The notes below the pieces were generated by a model. It did not search any database, was not told where the DNA came from, and was given only the letters and a program-made list of their open reading frames with translations. A DNA stretch of 64,000 bases from positions 33,218,348 through 33,282,347 of the forward strand of contig NC_089821.1 of NCBI RefSeq assembly GCF_035046505.1. The letters run 5' to 3'. The translations under genes and the position numbers were made by a program. This document shows positions 11,680-21,600 of this stretch, one piece after another. How positions within the stretch are numbered: position 1 is the stretch's first letter; each line of letters starts with the position of its first letter. The stretch comes from Tiliqua scincoides. Its lineage: Eukaryota; Chordata; Lepidosauria; Squamata; Scincidae.

Positions 11680-12194
11680 AGGGCTTTTCAAACTGAGGCG
11701 TCGCGACACCCCAGCCTGTGGGCCCTGGCCTCTGCCCCCTTAAGGGGCAGGGGCAGCCTGGAGGCAGGGAGGAGGCAGCAGCGCGATCCCCAGGATCGCG
11801 CCACTCAGGGGGCTGCAGGGGCTTGGATGCACTTACCCAAGCCTCCTGCAGCCTCTCCGGGGTGCGGGGAGCCCGGTGCGAACCTTTGGCAGGGCTCCTT
11901 GCAGCACTGAAAGTGAAAGCGGAGCTATTGTTCTCCACTTTCGCTTTAGCGGAGGTGGGGCGCGATCGCTCCGTTTTTGCATTCACTGCTGCAGGGAGCC
12001 CTGCCAAAGGTTCACACCGGGCTCCCCGCACCCCGGGGAGGCTGCAGGAGGCTTGGGTAAGTGCACCAAGCCCCTGCAGCCTCCTGAGCGGCGCGATCCT
12101 GGGGATCGCCTTCCACCCACCCCTACTGCCTCCCCCCCACCCCCACAAGCACTTACAGTGGCTCAAACTCTCCAGGAGAGTTTGAAAACCACTG
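11680..12194. mobile_element. hAT-type element built as one long palindrome
   Basis: A 515-bp element with ends CAGGGCTTTTCAAACT and GAGTTTGAAAACCACTG, flanked by a perfect 8-bp duplication CCCTAACT (11672-11679, 12195-12202). Almost the whole length is an inverted repeat: 11780-11905 (GATCCCCAGGATCGCG ... GGCAGGGCTCC) pairs with 11992-12115. Open frames of about 155-162 codons on the two strands encode near-identical peptides, which is the signature of a palindrome and not of genes. GC-rich. Confidence 0.88.
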
Positions 12195-12303
12195 CCCTAA
12201 CTTTAGGACAACCTTTAAAGAAAGAGTTTTTCCTTAACTCAAGGTTGCTTCTCATATGAACATTTTTTGAAGAACATTTCCTTTAAGTGTGTATACTGTA
12301 AAG

Positions 12304-12825
12304 CAGTGTTTCTCAAACGGTGCGTCAGGACCCACTAGGTGGGTTGTGAGTCAGTTTCAGGTGGGTCCCCATTTATTTCAATATTTTATTTTTAATATAT
12401 GAGACTGGTATGTGTCTGCATTTGGGGAAATGTTAGTGATCTGTACTTTTCACAGGTACACCATAGGTGTATATGCTTATAATGATAGTCAATAGGGCTT
12501 ATTCATCAGCCTATTTCAGGTGAGTCTCCATTCATTTCAATATTTTATTTTTAATATACTAGACTTGATGCCACCATGGTATGTGACTGCATTTGGGAAA
12601 ATGTTATAGATCTGTACTTTCAACGGGCTACTCTGTATATGCTTTTAACAATATTAGTCAATGGGACTTATTCCTGGGTAAGTGTGGATAAGATTGCAGC
12701 CAAGGATTGTTAAAAATTTTCCTGCTTGATGATGTCACTTCCAGTCATGACATCACTTCCAGTGGGTTCCGACAGATTCTCATTCTGAAAAGTGGGTCCC
12801 GGTGCTAAATGTGTAAGAACCACTG
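12304..12825. mobile_element. hAT-type element (family A) with internal duplication
   Basis: It starts CAGTGTTTCTCAAACGGTGC, ends AAGAACCACTG, and is flanked by a perfect 8-bp duplication CTGTAAAG (12296-12303, 12826-12833). It is about 160 bp longer than the copy at 3543 because the block TTTCAGGTGGGTC ... GCTTATAATG is repeated at about 12350-12490 and 12515-12660. Confidence 0.88.
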
Positions 12826-12902
12826 CTGTAAAGTATGTATGACAGTATGTATCTGTGCCTGCGGGAGAGCAGAGGTGTTAACATTTCAGAGTGCTACACA
12901 GT

Positions 12903-13356
12903 CATAAGAACATAAGAACATAAGAACAGCCCCACTGGATCAGGCCATAGGCCCATCTAGTCCAGCTTCCTGTATCTCACAGAGGCCCACCAAATGCCCC
13001 AGGGAGCACACCAGAAAACAAGAGACCTCATCCTGGTGCCCTCCCTTGCATCTGGCCTTCTGACATAGCCCATTTCTAAAATCAGGAGGTTGTGCATACA
13101 TTTCATGGCTTGTACCCCATAATGGATTTTTCCTCTAGAAACTTGTCCAATCCCCTTTTAAAGGCGCCCAGGCCAGATGCTGTCACCACATCCTGTGGCA
13201 AGGAGTTCCACAGACCAACCACACGCTGAGTAAAGAAATATTTTCTCTTGTCTGTTCTAACTCTCCCAACACTCAATTTTAGTGGATGTCCCCTGGTTCT
13301 GGTGTAGTGTGAGAGTGTAAAGAGCATCTCCCTATCCACTCTGTCCATCCCCTGCA
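12903..13356 (-). mobile_element. CR1 LINE 3' end, 5'-truncated
   Basis: On the minus strand it encodes the last part of CR1 ORF2 ([19 protein letters not shown] ... LWNSLPQDVV ... [12 protein letters not shown]), then the 3' UTR and a tail of about three TTCTTATG units (12903-12930). It is cut off at about 13356, where the full copy at 61513-63655 continues. CR1 copies are usually 5'-truncated like this. Confidence 0.88.
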
Positions 13357-13482
13357 TAATTTGAAACCAGTCCTGTTTCTACCCTTCAAACGAGTAACTC
13401 TGATCAGGCTCTGAAAAAAATGGATCAGGCTCTGGGGAATAAAGGGTTTCACAAGTTTTCAACAGGTTGCAGAAAAACTGGT

Positions 13483-13534
13483 TATGGTATATACTTATTT
13501 TATATAAGTATATGGTTATATATACCATATACTT
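13483..13534. repeat. AT-rich inverted repeat
   Basis: TATGGTATATACTTA and its complement TATATACCATATAC flank TTTTATATAAGTATATGG. This is a small hairpin or cruciform-prone site. Confidence 0.6.
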
Positions 13535-13589
13535 ACAGTGGTTAGTGCCTGTGACATCACCAACATACTTCCTGAATCCTGAATGGGAT

Positions 13590-13725
13590 TGTTCTAAAAG
13601 TTTCTCTGATGTATGTGATGAAGTGGACTATGGTCCATGAATGCTTACGCTGAAATAAACTGGTTGTCTTCAAGATGCTACAAGACTCAGTTTTGTTTTT
13701 CTTGTGATCATTTGATGGATGACTG
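13590..13725 (+). repeat. Unclassified interspersed repeat (family U)
   Basis: GATGAAGTGGACTATGGTCC ... GCTGAAATAAACTGGTTGTC then TTCAAGATGCTACAAGACTC is shared, in reverse orientation, with 31201-31320 and in part with 23335-23396. It is a dispersed family whose class I do not recognise; I recall similar sequence from squamate genomes. Confidence 0.5.
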
Positions 13726-14119
13726 GCATAATCATTTAATCAAAGTCTGGATACCATATCACCACTTTCTAGTACCTCTGGTCATGAACAGTGCCCCTTT
13801 CCTCACAACCAAGTACCACAGGTGCCCCCAAACATCTGAGATTAATGGGCAAGAGCTTCCTGCACATAAAGTGCTGCTTCTAAACACTGAGCCTCCAGCA
13901 GCTTTCATTAAAGAACTGAAATACCAGCTGCGTCCTTGTGAACTGTGTTTGAAACAGAGACAGGAGGGCCTGACCCAATGCCCACTGAAGCCAACAGGAG
14001 ATCTTTACATCTGGCACTACTGGCCTTTAGAGAAAGTCCTGCCAGCGCCATATCTGACCATATTCCCCAATAGTTTTGGCAGAAACTCAGGGGACTGAAG
14101 ACAGTTAAAATGAGACAAT
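13726..14119 (+). other. Unexplained stretch with a 153-codon open frame
   Basis: An ATG at 13637, inside the family U repeat, opens a frame of 153 codons ending at 14098. The peptide has several Cys pairs (CFSC, CELC) but matches no family I know, and there are no obvious splice sites or a strong start context. Probably chance, possibly a transposon remnant. Confidence 0.2.
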
Positions 14120-14250
14120 TACAAACCAGCTTCTATTTTTCTAAGGAAATAAATACATACACTGGGAGATTCTGGTGTATTTCGCTAACACTTTGTGTTC
14201 TTGATCATCTTCTCTCACTCCTGTGCTTATAAAAGAAGCACTAGAGCAGA
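14120..14250. repeat. Member of a dispersed repeat pair
   Basis: It is homologous over roughly 100 bp to 10300-10400 in the same orientation. Class unknown. Confidence 0.5.
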
Positions 14251-14299
14251 TGGTCCCATCTAGTTCAGAGGCACACCTCAATTCATAGAACCTGCTGCT

Positions 14300-15000
14300 G
14301 TCACTGCAGTTATAAGGCGAGGCTTAATTTTAACTACCTACATTGCAGATTACTTCACCGCGTGAATTATCCTGCCTCAGTGGAGAGCTATAGGTGAAGA
14401 GGGTTCGGGAGAGGATGGGAAAGTTGATGAGAGAGCTGTTTCTTTCCATTACTCATTATTCATATGCTTGCTTATTTCTATATTTTAGCTGCCTGTAAAG
14501 TGACCAGTCGATAATGCTTTCCATACCCTGATTTCATTCATTTGCAAGGAATGAATTTGTTTAATGGCCACCCATGCTGAAGATGCAGGAGATTTGTGCA
14601 AGTTCTTTGACACACATCAACACACAGTACAATATGTGAGATCTCACTTAGGAAGACAATCCTTATCTTGGTTTTTATTAACGTTTTGATCTCAGAGAGT
14701 GCTGTTCTTAATGACATACTGGTTGCCTGAAACGGAATCTAGCTCTGAGGCAACTTTCCATGCGCTTGTTGCCTTGCTGCATAGCAAATGATTGCACAGT
14801 TGAATTAAAAACGTGCCGACACATACAATATATTTGGTAAAAATGCAGAGTCAGCTCCCTCCCAGCCTTGGCTGTGTGCAAGTCATGAACTGGCCCTTTA
14901 AGGAGTCAACTCAGTCGTGAGAGATGCTGCATTTCTGGCTTGCTGAATCCCCAGGAGTCCAGTTAAGAAATAGACAGCTGTGTCTTTAAGTGCCATTTCC
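14300..15000 (+). promoter_or_regulatory. Candidate LMO2 promoter-proximal regulatory DNA
   Basis: This is a repeat-free stretch directly upstream of the LMO2 5' region. It contains a GATA core on the reverse strand (CTTATC at about 14672), several CAGCTG-like and AT-rich words, and the texture of conserved DNA. LMO2 is known to be driven by ETS and GATA factors in mammals, but which sites matter here cannot be decided from sequence alone. Confidence 0.3.
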
Positions 15001-15350
15001 TTCTATTGTATTTGAGTCGTGATCAGGAAAGAGGATGTGAAACCAGAGAGGCTCGGAGGAGACCACTGGGCTCGCTCAATAATAACAGTAATAATAGCAG
15101 TCGCTACAATCATCATGGTGAAAAGGCTCAGGGTGATGGAAGCTGCCTCTGCGGTGCAGGAACCCCTCTCTGGAGCGTGCCCTGAGCTGCACAGGCAGAA
15201 AACCTAAGCCAAGCGGAGGGGAGACTCTGGGATAAGCGCAGCAGTGACAGCTGAGAGAGCGGGCTCTGCCCAGCCATTCGTACAGCGAGCAGGAGGAGTG
15301 TGGCAAGGATGGGAGGTTAGATCCTAAGGGTTAGCCTTGCTTGTGGAGAC

Positions 15351-15382
<32 letters not shown>

Positions 15383-15429
15383 AACAACACCGCAGCCCAT
15401 CTCTTTCTCTCCCTCTCTCTGTATTACAG
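15001..15429 (+). promoter_or_regulatory. LMO2: LMO2 proximal promoter / 5' non-coding region
   Basis: It lies immediately before the first coding exon. GGAA cores (CAGGAAAGAGGATG at about 15022) could bind ETS factors, which act at the mammalian LMO2 proximal promoter. A pyrimidine tract (CTCTTTCTCTCCCTCTCTCT) leads to ATTACAG ending at 15429, a strong splice acceptor. Part of this stretch may therefore be intron or an upstream non-coding exon, and the start of transcription is not visible. No TATA box stands out. Confidence 0.4.
15351..15380 (+). repeat. (GCA)10 trinucleotide repeat
   Basis: Ten perfect GCA/CAG units lie about 50 bp upstream of the probable splice acceptor before the first LMO2 coding exon. 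Confidence 0.97.
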
Positions 15430-15588
15430 GAGGAAATCCTGTGAATGTCATTGGGAGCAGGGGGGTGGAGGTGCCACTCTGCTGCTGGTGGTGAAAAGGC
15501 ATTCAGGAGCAGGCAGCCTTTGTGGGGGCAGCAGGGGGCAGAGCTCTTCCCAGGCAAAACCACCACTACAAAGGACCAAGACCTGCCA
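15430..15588 (+). other. LMO2: LMO2 5' UTR or N-terminal extension
   Basis: If the acceptor at 15428-15429 is used, the exon begins here. An ATG at 15445 is in frame with the canonical start at 15589 and would add 48 residues (starting MSLGAGGWRCHSAAGG), with a TGA directly upstream (15442-15444). A longer human LMO2 isoform with a different N-terminal extension is known. Both start codons have weak context (T at -3 and T at +4 for 15445; C at -3 and T at +4 for 15589). Confidence 0.45.
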
Positions 15589-15629
15589 ATGTCATCGGCC
15601 ATCGAAAGAAAAAGCCTGGAGCCCTCAGA
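15589..15629 (+). CDS. LMO2: LMO2 coding exon 1
   Basis: It encodes [14 protein letters not shown] and the first two bases of Glu14, ending at the GTAAGT donor (15630). The start was chosen because it matches the canonical vertebrate N-terminus; an in-frame ATG exists at 15445. Confidence 0.95.
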
Positions 15630-18600
15630 GTAAGTGGCCTTTCCCCCCTCCCTCCTTTCATTGACTACCTATCTCCAACTTTATCTCTGAACGGATACAT
15701 ATTCTGTGCAATCTATAGGGACGGGGGGGGGGAAAGACCTGGACTGTTTGGCATTATTTCTAGTGCCAGCTTCTGGAGAGATCGCTCTCAGAAAGTGCAG
15801 GCTGGGGAGAGATACAATAGAGCTGCATCTTTCTTTCTCCAGGTTAATAGCTGTGCGTGTGTACTGCAGGAGCTCAAGAGTCCCTCTTTCCCAAACCTAG
15901 TCCTATTCTTATGGATGGATTGTGTCGGGTGTGTATATGTGCATGTGCAGCACCTATATGTATGTGTGTGTCTACGTTGGCAGATTTTATTGAGCTTGTA
16001 CTAGACTCCGCTGTGAAGTGTGCCTGCCTGTTACTTGTGAGGATGGCATCTAAAACCCCGAGACACACATAAGTTCCCCATTTTGAGTTGGAGACAAATT
16101 ACCAGAGTCATCAGATTTCTTATCAAGTCCCTGTTGAGGGTGGGAGTGGGGAGGAAGAAGACGGGCCATTAGGATCAATGCATTTTCCTCTGGTCTGGAG
16201 ATTAGGTGATGCTGATGAAAGTGATTTCAGAGGGATAGGGGCTGGTAGTCTAATACTTTCCAAAAGCCTAAGTTGTTTTCAGTCTCTCCCCTCCCTGCCC
16301 AGCCAAACTGGCTGATTAGACGAAAAGGTCAAGACTGTTATCAGATGAGTGCTCAACTTCCACATTTTCATAATGCAAACCACCAGTATGAAACTACCAA
16401 CAAAATGTCAAGTGAAAACAGAGTTCTGGCATAGGAACCAGAACACTAGCAAGAGGAGAAAAGGAATTGTTGGATTTTTTTCTCCCTTAGCTGGCATGTG
16501 AAGTTAAAGAAGTTTAAAAAAAATCCTTGGTTGTAGAATTTGGATTGCCAGTAGATTTCTTGCAGCTATCCTGCTGTATGCCAAAACTAATGCAGATACA
16601 TATTATTGCAGAGCTGATTAACTCACTGTATTACTGGTGCTGTCACTGCACTTGAATTTTAGGCTTCAGCCCTATGCATACTAAGCTGAGCATAAGTCTT
16701 GCTAAACTCAATGAGCAAGTCTCACTGAACTCAATAGACCTTACTTTTGACTAAATACGCATAGGATCAAGTTGTATATCCATACTTGGGATGGATATAT
16801 TTGATTTGTCCAGATCACAGTAGCTTCATGATAGTCTAGCATACTTGCTGTAACTTTTAAGCTCCCCCTTAAAAACAAAAACTCATACAGATTTAACTAA
16901 ATTTATCAACTATTCCCATGAGGTATCAAGAAAAGCTGGATAGCTCAGTTTTCAGTTGCTGAGGCATAAATACACTAAAGTAAAAGGAACTTATGTGTAA
17001 GTAACTGGACAAAAGTTTGCAACCATGTTTTTAGAAAGCCTAACTATGCTTTCTGAGAAGTTCTAATTATTGTGACTGAATTTACTGTAAAATAAGCACT
17101 GGTAGGATCAGCTGTCAACACCATTCAGATAAAAACATATTTACACAGACACTGCATGTACAGACAAAATAACTTATTACACTTATTCTTACTTTGTCAG
17201 TTAATATGCTAATCTACCTGATCATAATTCAGTCTTATAGATAAATTTTTAAGGGCCAAAGGCAAAAACTGTGACATTCATTATATTTAAATTCCTTATA
17301 CTTATATAGTTCTAGTCTAATGAAGTGCACCTGCATATAAAATTCCTGAATATTAAAAATAATTTCATAGCATTTCCTTTTTTAAAACTTCCTAATTGTT
17401 TGGGGCCAAAATACATAAAAGTAATTAGTTTAACGAATGCTAAGAGCACAAACCAGACCAAAATGTGTAAAATATTGGGATGTGCACTAGAAATGTGACA
17501 ATGCTAAAAGTACTACAGAAAGAGCTCTTTGTCTGCCCCCTTCCTTAGTTATTTAATATGGACCCACAGAATGTCACACAAGGACATTTTTGTGTGGGGG
17601 GTGTGTGTGTCTCTCATGAACTGACATAATGCAGTGGTAATACCTATGCATTTTTCAGTATCTGAATGCTTTCATGACATGAAAAACCAATTTTTCTTTC
17701 TGACTTTATTTTAGATTGGATAGCAATACCACTGCTTCAAATCACGTCCATAACTGGCATTTATGTTTTGAGGATTTTGATGTGATCCTATTCAGAAAGA
17801 AGTTGCTATTGTCTTCACTGGCAGCAGCCTACATAAAAGTCTAGCATGCAAAACAAAAAAATAGTTGGGGTACAAAAATAGCTGTGAAGACTGAAACTTT
17901 CAGCTGATTTCTCAGGCAATTACCATGTAGAGATATGGAAGTAGGTAGGAAATTTTTCTTCATCATGGCAAACAAGGATTTAGTGCAAAGTATTTGGAGA
18001 ATGTAATACATTATCTTTTAGGTGTTGGAAGAAAATAAAATTGACCTAAAAGTTATTAATCCAACAAATTACAGCTTGAAGAAGTTTCACTTCCTGAAAT
18101 GAAATTTCAAAGCAGTTTAATCATTTTTTTCATTTTTGTATGTTTTTGTTTCTCATGAGATTGCATTGAAAAGGAATAAACTGCAGAGAAATCCAATGGC
18201 AGCTTACATTTTCTTTTAGCTTAATATATTCATGTGTTTAAGACCTCTGCGAGCCCCAGGATATCAGCTATTATTATTATGAGTGGTAAAACAATGGCAG
18301 CTATCATAGCCTGTGAGTATCTAGGGATGTAATGGTTGGGGCAAGGGGGTCATATCCTTCTCAGATTTAGGAAAAGGACTATCCTTCTCTCCTTCAAATT
18401 CTACTGATTACCCTACTGATTGTATGGCTCTGGTTATTCAGTTCAACTCTTGGGAAAAGAATAACTTGAGGCCAAGGTTTGTGATCTGGAAGGAAGACAG
18501 TCCTCTGCTTCATAATTTTGAAAACGCTGATAATGAAGTGTGTAAGGCTGCCATGTAAGGGATACTGGATTAGGATTTAACTATGGAGGAAATAGCTCCT

Positions 18601-21600
18601 TAAAACCAGTGTTTATCAAACTGATTCAGGACCCACTAGGTGGGTTGCAAGCCAATTCCAGGTGGGTTCCCATTCATTTCAATATTTATTTTTAATATTT
18701 TAGACTTGATGGTATGTGAGTGCATTTGGAAAAATGTTACAGATCTGTATTTTAACAGGCTACTCTGTGTATGCTTTTAACAACAATAGTAAATGGGACT
18801 TACTGCTGAGTAAGTGCTGGTAGGATTGCAGCCTAGGATTGTTAAAAATTTTCCTGCTTGGTGATGTAACTTCCAGTCATGACATCACTTCCAGTGGGTC
18901 CCAACAGATTCTTATTCTAAAAAGCTGGTCCCAGTGCTAAAAGTTTGAGAACCCCTGCTTTAGACTTTAAAAAAAGAAAAGGAACCCATCTAGGATGGGA
19001 GCTTAGTGGGAGGTAGGTGGGGCAGAAATGTGTGAACCCCATGCTTGCCTCAGCCTAGAATGTAGGTACTCCTTATTGGCAACATTGTGTCACATAATAC
19101 CTTGAAGGGTGCAGTCCTACTGGATGTTTCCATCAGTTTGTGCTTAAACAGACCTTTAAGGCAAATATGCATTGGCAAAAATATACATTTTGTGTTTTGT
19201 CCAAATTCTATCCCCCATTACACTCATTCACTTATGTGCAAATTACGTAAGGGAGAGACTCAAATGTACAGTACCTATTTAGTATAAAAACTGCCCTGAG
19301 TGATCAGGACAAGCAATGGAGTGGACAGTGTTAACAGTCTGAACAAAATGCATAATGTATGCTGGTGAATCACGTGATTAATGTTGAAAATGTGAAGTTA
19401 TTTTTTCCCTTCAGTGGCAATGTTTATGAGCTTAAGGTTAAACATGTGCTAATATGTCTCACTGTGACTTGCTGACTGTGCAGGCCTGTCAGTATTTCGC
19501 TGGAAATAATTCTCAACAGCAGTTGCAAAATGGAATATCCACGGAACAAAGAGACTTTCAGGGAGATAATACATTTACATTAAGAAATGGCTTTCGCCTC
19601 TCTATCATTTTATCCAGTTCATTATTTTAGCTTTCTCTTCTGCAAATAATAAGGTTTTGCCCTGGGAAAAAAAGTACGCTCTTTCTAGATAATTGCTAAA
19701 ATGAATAATCTTGGCTTGAATCTCCCCATATGAATGTGATGTAATTCCTACTGGTCTGAAATAAAAGAGGAATAATATTAATTAATCAAATGTTGGCACA
19801 GGAGGGAATAACTCACAGGAAGCACATGTACTAACCTGGATAATGTCAGAGAAATTCATAGAAGCACTTGTATCTAAACTATATTTTAAATATTACAGTC
19901 AGGTAGCAGGAGACACTTTTCCACAAGTTCATTGCATGCTACAAATGTTGTGTTTAAATGCCTGAAACCATGTGGGCAAAGTTAATTATATGGGTCTTTA
20001 ACACAGAATTATCAACTAGGGTCAGGGATATAGCTTAAAAGATACCAGTTCCTAGATAGAGACAATGCTAAATCAAAAAATGTACCTCATTTTCTTGACC
20101 AACTGAGATTCAAGAGAATGCAGAACTAATTGAATGAGAGATTCTGAAATAAGTGTGGCTTTTTGTGTTGGGGAGGGGGCAGCGCTTTTAAGCTCAATTC
20201 TAAGTATGTTTACTCAGAAATTCCACTGAGCTCAATGGAACCCTACTGCTATTTAAATAGCCAGATTAATCACGCATCCAGTCCCACTTTCTGCATTTGA
20301 GTGGAGATGAGTTATGAGTTTAGATAGGGCTTATTATTCTCAAGGAAGTACACACAGAACTGCATCCTTAAATACGTACTTACAATCTTACTTTTACATC
20401 CATATGTTTCTAAGGGCCATTTCATACTTGCTGAAGCAAACCTAAGTTTGCCACTGAGCAGGGTCGGTGCCAGGCTATTTTGTTCCCCCAGAAAACTACA
20501 GTGCAGACATTTTTCATAAGTCTTTATAATTAATTATATTCCACAGAACTGTTGTGATATGTATCTAAAAATATATATTGTCAGTTGCACTTTTTTTTAC
20601 ATGGGTTAAATAAATTAATCTGTATGAAACTGCCCCTCAAGGTTGCACTGTGCCCCTCTGAGGTCTGTGCCTCAGGAGGCTGCCTAGTGATAGCACCAAC
20701 CCTGCCATTGAGTAGGATACATATGTTTGTGAATCTATTGGTTGCATTCACATTTTGTATTTTGGGTAACCACTTAAATATACCACTTAAATAAACCACT
20801 TAAATAATAACCACTTTAAATAAACCACTTAAATAAACCACTACATATATACCTAAAAATGCAATTTGTGAAGTGGCTCTCAAAAGCAACAACATTTACA
20901 GCCCAATCCTAACAAAATCCGCCCACCAGTGATGCAGCCATGCCAACAGAGCGTGTGCTGTATCCTGCAAGGTGGGGGGGCGGTTCGGAGGCCTCCTCAA
21001 AGTACGGTGCAGATCCAAGTAGACCCACTGGGGCCGCTGCAGTGCAACAAGGGGTAAGGGGAAAAGTTTCCGCTTGCCTCAGGCTGCGCTGCTTTTGGCC
21101 GCAAACTTGCGCTGGGCCTGTGCTGTTTCCAGCGCAAGTTAGAACTGTGCCCTTAACCTATTTGCATTATTTAATCTGCATCTACTGGTCATGGGAAAAG
21201 CCAAGAAGCTATCCGGAACATTTAAGCCTAGCCTCCTTACCAATGCAATCATATTCTAACCCTCTTCAGTATCTGAGACTTCCTCAAATATTTCCCACAC
21301 ACTCTCAAGCTTATATGTGTAGACTTCAAAGCTAAAAACTTACTTTTAATGAAACCTGAGATCCTCAGGATCTTGAATTCAGCATGCAAACCTATATTCT
21401 ACACTTTCACCATAGATATGCTAGATTATGCAATATTATAGAGTTGTAAGCAAGACCTTTTCATAATTAGAACTTGTCAATAAAAACAATGAGAAAAAAA
21501 TTTAGTCAAGAACTCCTAGTTTGACTATCAGTAGGTTGGAATATCTGCTTTGGCTTCTTTCCAAGTGTTTTCTAACGACTATTTTTTTCTGCTAGGGAAC

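Noticed and set aside
11678-12259. Several 127-162 codon open frames on both strands
   Set aside because: They are mirror translations of the arms of a palindromic hAT-type element, not genes.
15317-15602. Poly-Ala/poly-Cys minus-strand frames near 15350
   Set aside because: They are translations of the (GCA)10 repeat.
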